Below are positions 45,100 to 57,000 of a stretch of 64,000 bases of DNA, piece after piece (the first letter of the stretch is position 1; each line of letters begins with the position of its first letter). The position numbers and the translations under genes are program-made. The stretch comes from Ypsolopha sequella. Its lineage: Eukaryota; Arthropoda; Insecta; Lepidoptera; Ypsolophidae. Location of the stretch: NCBI GenBank assembly GCA_934047225.1, contig OW203997.1:6620417-6684416 (forward strand), written 5' to 3'. The notes beneath the pieces were generated by a model, which ran no database searches, had not been told where the DNA came from, and saw nothing but the letters and a program-made list of their open reading frames with translations.

Positions 45100-48000
45100 T
45101 TATTTGCAAATTGCTTTAATCAATAAAGAATAATGGCTTTCAAATATTGATCCATCACGATAATCGTGTACTATTTCAGAAAATAGTTTGAGGCCGATGC
45201 ATTTTTTTAAACATTCCTGTAGTAAGTAATGCATGGTGTCTTTCTTCATTACAGATTCATTTTTTCTATATACTTCCTCTGTTATTTCACACAATTTTAT
45301 TACGGGTTTCGATGGATAACACAAACCTCCTTTATCTTTTTGAAATATGAGGGAGTCCTCTAATTTTTCTGAAGAAATCAGAGAAGATAAACATTGCTCA
45401 CATTTAATTTACGTTTTCAGAGATTTTACAACAAAACCTGCTATATAAGTTACAACTTGACGGGCATATTCCGTAAGTCTCGTTGGGTCCGCTACGTAAT
45501 CGTGATCCTTAGATAATACAATTTCGGATTCTAAGCGTTGCTGAAGCGCCCCGTCTTCAATTAATCTGTCACGGTTAGTTGTATTGTTTATTACGATTTC
45601 CGGCTTCCAATATGTTAAAATATGTATGTCACTTAACGGTATACAATTTCCCGTGGTAAGATGTTTCAGTTCACCGTGAATTAGCAATCTCTTAAATGCA
45701 GCTTTAAACTGAGAAGCAGTTGGGTTGTTATTGAAACCACCCTTTGCCCTAATAGAGCTAAAAAATATTTCAAGATGGTCTTGACTTAATTTGTAGGAAG
45801 ACAAAAAATCAATTTTTTGGATTTGACCTGCGAGTCATATAAACATATTAAACTTTTAATACATATATACATACATACCCAAAAATCCCGTTCTTCTGTT
45901 TGTGTTCAAAATGGGAGTGGTTCCTATTTTCAAGCTTTTTATATAATTGAGCATATCATCTAAAAATACCTTTACGCTGTCATAATTTTGGGGCTTAAGC
46001 GGTTTTTTATATTCATAAGAATTTAAATTTCGTGAATTTAATACATCAAACAGCGAATTAAATTTTCTTATAAAATCAACTGTCGCCTCAGAGTTTTGAA
46101 ATTCTTCAAGTCGGAGTTTCATTTTGCAATATTCTATTGAATCTGCGATAGATTCGCTCAACAATTGAGATGCCAACTTTACTTTCATGATTTGTTTTTT
46201 AAAATCGACATGAGCGCCTCTCATTTTATTAGCCAAATGTAAACCCTCGTTTTCTTGGAGGTCGTTTAGCATAACTATAAAGTTCCAGGACACAATTCGC
46301 CCATCACAGTCCGTTAAAAATCGTTTTTCTCCCAATGTATTCCGTATTAATTTTAGTATATGAGAAGGATCAGGAAATATAACTATTTCTTTTCCTTTGT
46401 GTGAAAATACGGGATTTATGTCTTCACCGTCTAAACAACAACACAATAGTTTTGCCATCGAGAAGTTTGCCGGGCATCCGTCAAATGTTACAGCAACTAC
46501 ATCGATGTCGCATTCGCAAATTAGGTCTATGCATGACTTTACCAAAGTTGCTTTTTGTTCCGCAGTTACACCATTTACAAGAAAATAGCCCACCGGAATT
46601 TTCCAACTGCCATTTAAACAAGTGACCATAAACACTAGAGCTTCTTTGGCAACGGGCAAAAGATCACTGTCAAGTTTATAGCCACAATTTACAAAACCAA
46701 TATAGTTTTTGCCATTCCACTCAATGGTTTGGCGGATAGCCATTTCATCGAAACTTAACCCACATATCAATTTTCGAGAAGGTGAATTTTTGACTAAAAG
46801 TTTAAGAGTCTCTAATGCTTCAGTCGAAAAACCGGGTTCGCCTTCAATTGTCCGATACCAACGAGCAAGTGTCCGAGCATGAGGAAGGCATGTGTTATAC
46901 TCGTTCCGTACTAAATTGTAAGCACGCGGGCTAATAAAGTGTAGATTTAAAGCAAATTTACGAACTTCCGGCGAAAATTTACTTTTGTTTGATTTTAAAA
47001 AGTCCTGGTCCTGAGGTTTGATTGATGAAAGTAAATCTGCAGTTTCTTGGTTAATTACATTTTTGGACTGCAATTTTTCGATTATAGCAGACAACTCGGC
47101 ATTCTTTTTCTCAAGGCGCCGAACTTTTGATCGTAGGGTTGCTAACTTCTTCTTTCGGGCCTCAGCTACAATGGTTTTTTGTTTCAATTTTGAAATGAGT
47201 TTTTTCTTCCGTGGTGTTAACTCTAATTCATTACTGATAACTTTTTCAATAGGTGGTAAGTCTTGAGCCTGAAATAAACAATTCATAATTAAATACAAAC
47301 GTAAAGTTTTGTTTACAAAAACTCAAGATAGTTAGGGACAAAATTAAGTTAAAGTGGAAAAACAACATTAATATTATTATAAAATATATACTTACAGCAT
47401 CACAAGTTTCCCAATGTACAGTGTTAACTTTTGTGGATGTAGAGGGCTTTTCCAATGTATGTTTAATGTCCAATGTATGTAATTTATGTTTAAACTGAAA
47501 CAGTCAAGTGAAACGAAAGTAAGAAAAGGTGCACAAAAATTTCGAGACATCGCATCTGTATAACATCACAACTGATAAGAAACAATAGATAGTTGTGTGT
47601 GAAACAAATACTTACAGAACTTATTTTGGGATCCTTATCATCGACATTAGGTGAAGAAGACTTTACCAATGGATCTTGGACCTAAAGCAAAATTAACAAC
47701 ATATTAAACAAAAACAGATCAGATGTTATTGACTCCGGTGCATTTTTTATTTATTACCAAATGAGACGTAGAAAAGAATCTCTTCACCTCTTCAGTATTG
47801 TTAAGACAGATTGTTTACGGTCTGGTCATGCTCAAATAATTTTTTACTGTGTATATACCGAATGTTAAAATGATGTTGCGGAAGCCGGAACCTGGCGACG
47901 TTGGGACTATCTATACAAACAACTTTTACTATATAATCGTGGGAAAAAACACCTGATTTATACATTTTGGTCGAGTAGGTATTGCATTCTTTTGTCATGA

Positions 48001-48719
48001 TTTTTGGATTGGCCTCATAGTAATAGTTTTTCCTATATATGGTTACTATCGCCAGTTTACGGTTTCCGCAACATCATCTAACATGCACCTTTATCGTTTA
48101 AACAGTGTATATTACTAGACACAATAGACGAATATACTTACATGTATATGTAACGTAGGAACTGAGAATTCATAGAAGTAAGTCATATTTTTCTGTGTTT
48201 TCCGAAAACACGCTTTTTCAAAATGTTTTGAGCACAGCTTAGTGTATTTAAGTGGTTCCCAATTTTGTCGCCCGGTTGAGAGAATCCATTTTCTTTTCAC
48301 TGCCGAATCTTTTGGAAACCTAAAAATAAAATAATGAAATGAAATAAAGTTTTAATAAATTTACCGAAACAGAGATTAATTTCCCCAATTTTGGAAATGG
48401 TATCCCTAAAATAAGTATAACACGACCGAATTTTATACACCATGAAACGTGATGAAACATGGCCGACTTCTATGAGACTTCACGCACCTACTGAACATAG
48501 TAGCATAATATAGCCTAAAAATATATATTTGAAATACGAACTTTAGATTCAAAATTAATATTTCAACGCCCTAAAACAAAGAAAAGCATGCATTGTATCC
48601 TACTGTGAGTTTATTTGATTAAAATATTTGTCAAAATATAGCACTTACGAGTGAAATGTAATATCTTCATATTTCCGCTCACTACGGCTTTTACATCCCA
48701 AAACACAACAATGTACCAT
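45100..48719 (-). pseudogene. P-element/THAP9-like transposase with one in-frame stop
   Basis: Six exons, all phase-consistent, on the minus strand: 48719-48649, 48319-48142, 47681-47616, 47494-47396, 47268-45879 and 45827-45100 (844 codons including the terminator). Exons 1-2 encode a THAP zinc finger (CCVLGC, FP-x-D, NW-P, LCSKHF and a final VPTL box). Exon 5 carries a basic/leucine coiled coil and the RNase H-like core with SFDEMAI and TFDGCPANFSM aspartates, then PDPSHILKLIRN. Exon 6 has SQDHLEIFFSSIR, whose Glu probably completes the catalytic triad, and NNNPT. The frame hits TAA at 45409-45411 just after GFVVKSLK, but family sequence continues in the same frame for 103 codons (KCEQCLSS, KGGLCYPSKPVIKLC). 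The total length fits the 750-900 residues of P and THAP9 transposases. Removing the C-terminal ~100 residues may or may not kill activity. Confidence 0.9.
47850..48095. mobile_element. MITE in the P-element transposase intron
   Basis: Imperfect inverted ends (ATGATGTTGCGGA-x-CCGG-x-ACCTGGCGA and TCGCCAGTTTACGG...CCGCAACATCAT) enclose about 160 bp. It lies between exon 2 and exon 3 of the transposase, so it inserted without disrupting coding sequence. The same family has a remnant near 3300. Confidence 0.65.
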
Positions 48720-48968
48720 ATCCTCAGTGTTCTTTGCGTAGTTATCACGAAATAATTTGCGTTCCAAACACTTTTCAACAACGGATCACAAAATTATCAA
48801 ATCACATGAAGCGGTTTGTTGTTGGTATGTTGGGCAAAACTGCTAGTTTGCCCAACAATAAAAGGCGACACGCAGATAAGGACAGAAAATTTTGTCTTCA
48901 TCTCCTTCACTCTTAGCTGTCCAACTATTTGTCTATCCTGCTTGCTCTTGGTATTTTTATTCACGTGT

Positions 48969-48994
48969 CAAGTCCATGTGATGCTTCGTCCGAG
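48969..48994 (-). repeat. P-element right TIR (26 bp)
   Basis: A perfect inverted match to 44714-44739. It lies upstream of the transposase first exon. Confidence 0.92.
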
Positions 48995-49348
48995 TTATTT
49001 ACCTACTATAATAATATATTGATTCAGACAATTAGTCCACCAATCATTTGGTTTGATTACTAAACCCCGACTGAACTTTGATTTTATCTGTCAAGGAGGG
49101 CACTAGCTTTGCATTTTTATAGATTATATTCTGTGGTTTTTATAACAACTAGGTATGTATGTCAATATTTTGGTACTCTTTGGCCAGGTGCGGTAAGAAT
49201 AATTTTTTGTTAGCAAAACTCTCGTGAATGAGTTGCCACAAGTAAAAATATGTTACTCGTATAAAACTGAGGAAATTGCGCTGCTCCTACCAGTTGTCGT
49301 CAATGAACAATCGATCGAATACAGATACGAACGCAACTGTACACCTAA

Positions 49349-49991
49349 TGCTACGTTCACACGCGCGCCGTGCAGCCCGGCGGGCTGCCTGGCGGGCTGC
49401 ACGGCATGCAGCCCGTCCCGGGCCGGCGGAAATTCAAGCTGTTCACACGCACGCCGTCGTGTCAGTCAGTGCCAGCATGGTGGGCAGCGAGGATCTCGGT
49501 GTTGTTGCTGCCATATCCTTTGGCTTAACTTATTTTTATTGGAAAAAGAAACAAAATGATGAACGACGGAGAAAAAGACTGCAAAGAAGGTGGTGGATGA
49601 TAAAAGTTCACAGAAATTATGTTTATGGAATTTATGTTCGGGGTTCCATAATATTTCTTCTTCCTGGTAATATTCCAGGAACGTCAAAATTGTCTCGTTT
49701 GACCATTCCGCCATGTTGTAATCTCCGATCGTAGCGACTTTCTTAGCAACGTTGAAGAACCACTCTTCGCGAAAGCGAGGGCGGGAGAGACTGACTGCCC
49801 GCGCGCGTTTAAACAGTCACCGGGCGCCCGCACATTCATCCTTTGAACTTTGCCAAAAAACCGACACTCGCCCGATTCGCGGCATTCACGTTCACAGGCG
49901 CGTTCACGGGCTCGGGCGTACCGTTTACACGCTCGTGAATGTGAATGTGCACGTTGAATGTCGAGTTAAACGCGTGCGTGTGAACGTACCA
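49349..49991. mobile_element. PIF/Harbinger deletion derivative, TSD TAA
   Basis: Ends TG-C/G-TACGTTCACACGC are inverted (15 of 16 bp) and flanked by TAA (49346-49348, 49992-49994), the classic Harbinger target. Two coding remnants point toward each other. The plus-strand frame beginning MVGSEDLGVVAA (49477) includes RRWW, as in Harbinger transposase N-termini. The minus-strand frame beginning MAEWSNETILTFLEYYQ (49714) resembles the start of a MADF-type accessory protein. The middle of the parent element has been deleted. The flanking arms are GC-rich. Confidence 0.8.
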
Positions 49992-49994
49992 TAA

Positions 49995-51027
49995 AGGTTA
50001 TATTGACTGGGGAGCCAAACAGCGCTTACGTATGATACGTACGCCCGCCCCACGCCCCGCTTCCTCCACCACGTCATCTTATTTATGACTTCTACGCAGT
50101 AATTGTCACCGCTAGACTTGCATGCCGCGGCCTGTACTATGCAACCAAGCCAACTATAATAGAAGAATCGTGAGAGCTATAGAATTCATTTGATAGAGGC
50201 AGTTATTTGGTTGGCCTCACAGATACAGTTCTGTGGTTGGCCCATTTGTCTATAGTATATTCCAGATATCATGATAACGGTGACATTTCATTCCACTGCG
50301 ACATTTGAAGCATGGCAAGCTCTATTAAAATATTATTATTATTATAACTCTATTGCTTGTTATTAAAAGTCATGGTGAGATCCCCAAATTCCTATTGGGA
50401 TTTTGCGGCTTATATTAATAATAGTAAATCGTTACTCAATGAAACGTAACCGATATCATGATATCCCGAATAGAATGCTGGTTCGGTGGTGTAGTAACTA
50501 CGCAAAAATCCTTCTTGGTTTTCAATTTTGACTTGACAGCCACCAACTGTTCCATTAATACGTGATTGCCGGCGCCGGCAGTGGAACCCTAAATTACTTA
50601 TGCGCACAGCCATTCAATAATTCAATAATGTCTGTGCTTCTACAACACTAGGCTATTACCACAGGGAAATTTCCATAAAATTTGTTCTGAAATTTGTACA
50701 TGTTCCTTCTGTCGGTTGCTTTACTGAATGACTAGCTAGCAAGAAGCAGGTAACACTAGATTAAAAAGTTAAGTTTTGACGTAAGGTGCGGAGAATAAAG
50801 CATGGACGATTTTCATCAAAATAATCAATACGTTAGACGAGATGTTATCACAATATAATTAATATTAAACGAATCTATTAATTAAATCGTATTAAAGACG
50901 CTTCTCTCAAAAACCAGTAGATTTTCGAACTTCCACAAAGCTTCTCTGACACATTATTGGCCTAAAGTTCAGGTTATATTTTTAACTTCATCTTCAAACA
51001 CAAAAGTAAAAGAAGAATGGTACCAAC
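49995..51027. other. upstream region of DNAJC21
   Basis: GC-rich just after the Harbinger remnant, then AT-rich toward the start codon. A 67-codon minus-strand frame at 50410-50613 (starting MAVRISNLGFHCRRR) is unrecognised. It could be a small divergently transcribed exon or chance. No TATA box is obvious near the DNAJC21 start. Confidence 0.35.
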
Positions 51028-54000
51028 ATGAAGTGCCACTACGATGTATTGAATATCGTGAAGGAAGCAACTGCTGCTGAGATCAAGACCGCATACCGCA
51101 AGCTTGCTCTGCAATGGCACCCAGACAAAAATTTAGACAATTCATTAGAAGCTAAGGAACAGTTTCAACTGGTGCAGAATGCGTATGAAGTTCTGTCAGA
51201 CCCTCAGGAGAGGGCTTGGTAAGTTGTTGCATGTATTTTGATCAGTTCAAATGATATTTTTGTTTGTAACAATACATTTTATTGTAATGCACATATCACT
51301 ACACTTTGCTGCACTTTGTTACATGAAACTTTTTGTTTTGTTTCTGTTAGAGTGTAGGAAAGGGTGTGCAGGGGACTTGACACTTAGAAGTATTGTATTT
51401 TAAGATTATTATGAGGAAAATAACTTCAATCAACAGGCAAAACAAATATTGCTTTTGATTTGGCTTGGTTAGTTGTAAAAGTACATAGTATCTGCATAAT
51501 CTGAATATTTATATTTAGACTTCTTCTTTCATTACTAAACAGTAATCAACTGATGTAACTGTTCTTTTATTTGTAAATTTGTTTAAATAAAAGATTAACT
51601 GAGTAAATAAAACATAAGTTATCATTATTAAACCAATGTTTCAGGTATGACAATCACAGAGAGCAGTTGCTACGAGGCGCAGGTAGCTCCTACAATGATG
51701 ACAGTCTAGATGTCTACCCTTACTTCACTCCGTCTTGCTACAAAGGCTTTGGAGACAATCCTGAAGGATTCTATGGAGTTTATGGCGAGGTATGTCAACC
51801 AGTTCATCAAAGTTTCAAAAAAGACTATATTATATTGTGTGGATACAGCAATAACCTCACCAATAGATCAGCTACTTAATCTTATAATCTGTTCCATCTA
51901 TTTCCAAATTTATTTACATGGGTTTTTCTAATACTTGCTCTCTGGGTTTCTCAGTTTTAAAAGATATCATTTTAGGCCAATTTCTTTTTAGCTGGTCAAC
52001 AAATAAAAACTGTTTTTGATTCTCAAAGCTCTATTTTAGGGGTGTCAAAACTTAAATTATAACTACAGCCTTCAGAACTTAGCTACATTTCAATATTTAG
52101 AGTTGATTTCACAAAAGAGCATCATTGAGAGCATCAGCTCAAGAAAGAATCTGAGTCCAAATTCTGATTCAGCCCACAATTTTTATAAGAGTAACAAAAA
52201 AATTTGTCCTGTGTTTTTAGTTATGTGTAAAATATGCAATGAATAAAACAGATAAAATACAGCAGTGTTTGTAAACTGATCTTAAGCTGTAGAATTATTT
52301 ATTTTCAATAACAATAAATTTAAAATGTATTGAAAAAGGTGTTACTTTGCGGAAGTCCATCATGAATTTGTGGATATATTAATAATTTGCAATATTCCGC
52401 TAAATACCAGTATTTATAGTATAGTATTTAGCGGAATATTGCAAATTATTAATATATCCACAAATTAACAATAAATTTATTAACAATAGATTTCTGGCAT
52501 GATCTATTCTACTGCCACTTTACAGGTTAAATGGGCTAGAAAATGGCCCATAATCTGCCGAGTTGAGTTTTTTTTTTCTTTCTCAGGTATTCTCAAAGTT
52601 AGCTGCTGAAGAACAAGACTTCCTTGATGATCCTGAAGATGTAGCTAAAATACCTAAGTTTGGAAACTCGACCTCTCCATATGAAGAAGTCCATGAGTTC
52701 TATGCCCACTGGATGTCTTTCTCTACTAATAAGAGTAAGTTTATTTATAGCACACCGTGCGTAAAATGACCACTTTACGCACGCGCGTGCGTAAAGTCGG
52801 CATTTTCCGCACTTGTGGTATAAAAAATTATGCGAAACTCGTGCGAGAAACTTTTTCTCGACTCGTGTGATTGCAGCACTCGCCTTCGGCTCGTGCCGCG
52901 AACTCACACTCGTCAGAAAACGTTTCATCGCTCTCGTATCGTAATGTACTATTATTTCTACTTACTTACTTAGCCCATTCAGTTACTGATTTTCAATAAT
53001 TTGATTTCTTTACAATTAAAGAAGAAAGAATAAGGAGAGCTAATGTGTCTTGTAGAATTAATTGGGCTTATTCCAGTACAAATTATTGAAAGAAATAAAT
53101 TCAGAAATTTCTTGTATTACATACACACATATACTCAAGACTGTCTCCCAGAGGGGTAGGTAGATACCACAGATTTCCATCTGCTACGATCAAGACACAC
53201 CCCTTTCGCCTCTTCCACATCTATCAATCTAGTCGTACAAACTCTTCTATTCTGGGTACTTTTGACATGGCCTTCTTCAGTATGTCGCCAATTTGGTCAG
53301 CATACATCCTTCTAGGGTGGCCTGGTTGAGCAGTACCTTCCACTTACACTATAAAGGTGAATGCTCAAAAAAAAACCAGGCCCGGCGCCAATGAAATATA
53401 TCTCATATTTTTAGTATAAATATGTAATGAAATACCACATATTTTTTATCATTGATATCGATGGCTAAATGTAAGAAATTGCTATTTGTTTAATGGCAGG
53501 GGTAATACAAAAGAAACCAAAGCCCAGCGCTAATTATATATCTCAGATTTTAAGTATAGTCGTGTAATGAAATACCACATATTTGACATCATCGATATCG
53601 ATAGCTAAATGTAAAAAATTGCTATTTGTTAAATGGCAGGGGTAATATTGAGGTATCTCATATAGTTTTAAAAAATATTTACAATCAGCATGTTAGATAA
53701 CAAAATGAAGCGCTTTACATTGAAACTGACGGGTGAATGTAAAAAATTGATATTTGTTTTATGGCAGGGGTAACTTAAGGTACCTAAAATAGTTACAACT
53801 GGTATAAAGTGCGTTTAAAGATGATATAATGCACATAGAAATCTATAGTTGAGCAACCGGATGGACCACGTGACCTTGACGTGACGTGACATGAACAGTG
53901 GCGAAGATTCCTATCTTAGACAAGATTCTCTAAGATTCCTATGGGCATTATACAAGTGGTCTACCTTTACTTACTGGATACTAGATTTTAGTAGGTTCAC

Positions 54001-57000
54001 TGTAAACAGTAAGGGGGATAACAGATGTTTGCAAAGTCAATGTCAAGGTCTTTATGCCAGTTGTAACTATGTTTAGGTACCTTAAAGTTACCCCTGCCAT
54101 AAAACAAATAGCAATTTTTTACATTCACCCATCAGTTAAAATGTAAAGCGTTTAATTATATTATCTAAAATACTGATTGTAAATATTTTTTCAATGCAAG
54201 TGCTCGTACAGGCCCACTATTTATGCATCAAAACCGAACAGAAAGTCAATTATTTTGCCCTAGGGCTTTATTATTATTATTTTTGAATTTATTTACGTGA
54301 AGTTGGCTAATCCGCAACCTTTCCTGTGTACCATAAATGTTATACTTTTTTCCCACTGTTGAACGGCTCTGGATACAGTTCTTTTGAGCCAATCATTAAC
54401 TTGCAAAATTGTAACAATGTGACTTTCAACTTTAATAATTAAATTGTTTTCTTTGATTATATTTGTTTTATTTCCTCACACTATGCATTGAAAAACGTAG
54501 TATGATACACGGGCGTAAGAGCAATAAATTACTCGGTTACGTTTAAAACATCCTCATAATTTATTCCTTTTCACCCTTGTAGCATAAACTACTATTAATC
54601 ACTATTTGAGATATCTCATACCCCTGCCAATAAACAAATAGCAATTTCTTACATTTAGCCATCGATTTTGATGATGCCCCCTATACATTATTTTATCACC
54701 CATTACTATGAACAATCTGAGATACATTTCGTCTGCGCCGGGCCTGGGTTTTTTCTCCATACTTCGTGAGCATTCTCCTTTCTTTCGTCACTCTACTTTC
54801 ATTCATCCTCTCTACATTTCCAAACCACCGAAGCATGCCTTTTTTCTATTCTAGTCATTACATCTTCTTTCAGGCCGCAACAATCCTGTATGTTGATATT
54901 TTTCACTCTGTCATTCAATGTTAAACCACACATACTACGTAAGGAATGCATTTCCACTGCATTCACTTTACTTCTATATCTTATATTATTTTGTAAAAAT
55001 CAAGAAAGTCCAGCTGTCTAAAGATCAGACTAGAATTTAAAACAGCAAATTCAAAAAATTGTTTTATATTCATTCTAATTCTAGACTATTACACGCAGAT
55101 GATAAAGTGATCAGATGAATTCAACAAAAATTTCTTCCTCATTTCCTCAATGCTGAGTATTGCGACTCCGTGTGATGCATAACCAATAATGTCGATCCTG
55201 GGCCAGATGGAAAGCATTATGTTAGTGACCCTCCAGTCGCTTCTTTTAAATGATTTGACCATCGCACCATGTAGCCTGAACTAATTCAAATTTCTCTGAT
55301 TCTCAGGCTTTGTGTGGCTCGATGAGCACACCATCTCTCAAGGTGACAACAGGAGAGTCATCAAGCTGGTGGAGAAAGAGAACAACAAGATCCGTCAGCG
55401 AGCTCGCAAGGAGAGGAACGAAGAGATCAGGAGACTGGCCAGCTTCGTCCGGAGAAAGGACCGGAGAGTCATAGAGCATACCAAGCTCTTGCAGACTAAG
55501 GCTGAAGAGAATAAGAAAAAGGTATTGATTTTTATAGCTATTTGTAGGTTTTATATAGTAAAGAAGTATGCTTTAGACTAGGAAAGGGGCCTGGGCCTTG
55601 TAAAACCAAAGTAAGAAAGAAGGAGACATGCTCATGGGAGAGGTCAGGAAGATGATTTAATTAAATAAATTTATGATACTGCAAAGTCGAAGGCCGAGCG
55701 AAAATACAAATAAGTCAATGTACGATCAACAAAAGAGATAAGAAACCAGTTGTGGATGGTCCAGCCCAAACACTTTGATCCTAAAACCCGCAAGGCAAGT
55801 GATAGATGAATTTCAAATTTCAAATACAAATGTATTTATTCAAAATTATTGTAACATAACAGATACATCTAAATCATTGCGATAATATAATTCTTAAACT
55901 AAATTACTTACTTTCATACTTCTCTTACATTTCCTTACAAACATCTATCAGATAACTAATACCATCCACAAAAATATCACACTCTGGTGGTTCAGCGAGC
56001 AGGGCGGCTATTCTCGCAACATTTTTCACACGCTTTATGTTTCATACGACTTTGTTAGTCGCGTAATAAATGCCGTTTGATGGTAATCCTACGAAGTAAA
56101 ATTCCTTAAAAGATATGTAAACACATGTTATGAATCCGAGCAAAAGGTTTGTATTTTAAAATCTTGTTACGTTACTGTACAAAGAGCTTCTTAAAATCAC
56201 CCGCCTTTGGCCCTCGCAAATTGTCGCATGTGCCAGAATTGCCGTCCAGGGCGGCTATTCTCGCAAATTTTTCACACGCATTATGTTTCATACGACTTTG
56301 TTACTCGCGCAATAAATGCCGAGTGATGATAATTCTACAAAGTAAACTTCCATAAAAGACAAGTAAAACATGTTATGAATCCGGGCGAAGAGTTTTCGTT
56401 TTAAAGTCTTAATACGTTTCTGTACAAAGGGCTTCATAAAATCACTCGCCTTCGGCCCTCGAAAATTGTCGCATGTGCCGGAATTGCCGTCCAGGTAGTA
56501 GAATGTGTCGAGTGCTCGCGCGACGGGCGAATACCGATAAAATTAAGAATACTTGATAAATAGTGCGCATATTTATGTTCGACCAAATATTCCTCGTCTC
56601 ATCTATCTCCTGTAAGTCGTTGGATCGAAGTGTTTGCGCTGGGCCTAGTTACTTATACTTATCTATTTTAACATTCCATTCAACAACACGCGTCTTTACG
56701 CATGGGTTTCAAATTATGACTTCATCCAAGATTAGCCGTATTTTTCCATCCGGCCTAGTGGTCTCGACCACTATTAGGAGGTTGCGGGTTCAAATCCCGT
56801 ATGGTACATTTATGTTCGGTTTGCGTGCTTCGGAAGGTACTTAAAGCTGTGGGTTTATCTATACATGTGTCCAAAGTACCCATTAGGTTAGGGCTTAACA
56901 CCCTTCATGCTGGGAAGTAATAATCGTCGGTGAAAGACAGCTGCACGAGTACTCGAAAACTGACGCCCCTTGGGGATTCATGTTGTAACATTATATTATA

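Larger units (their letters stand above)
44714..48994 (-). mobile_element. complete P-element superfamily transposon, TSD TTATTTAC
   Basis: The 4281 bp element has perfect 26 bp terminal inverted repeats (44714-44739 and 48969-48994) beginning CTCGGACGAAGC. The 8 bp TTATTTAC is duplicated at 44706-44713 and 48995-49002. An 8 bp TSD and ~30 bp TIRs are the hallmark of P elements. The only substantial gene inside is a THAP-domain P transposase on the minus strand, starting 276 bp from the right end. Minus-strand AATAAA signals (TTTATT at about 44893 and 44905) lie near the left end. A MITE sits in one intron. Confidence 0.93.

Noticed and set aside
49224..49734. 111- and 152-codon plus-strand frames with Cys/Ala/Arg-rich starts
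   Set aside because: Their N-terminal parts read through the GC-rich inverted end of the Harbinger derivative. Only the segment from MVGSEDLG resembles a real protein start.
50410..50613. Divergent small gene upstream of DNAJC21
   Set aside because: The 67-codon frame has no recognised motif, start context or splice partner that I can support. It is noted only in the upstream-region entry.
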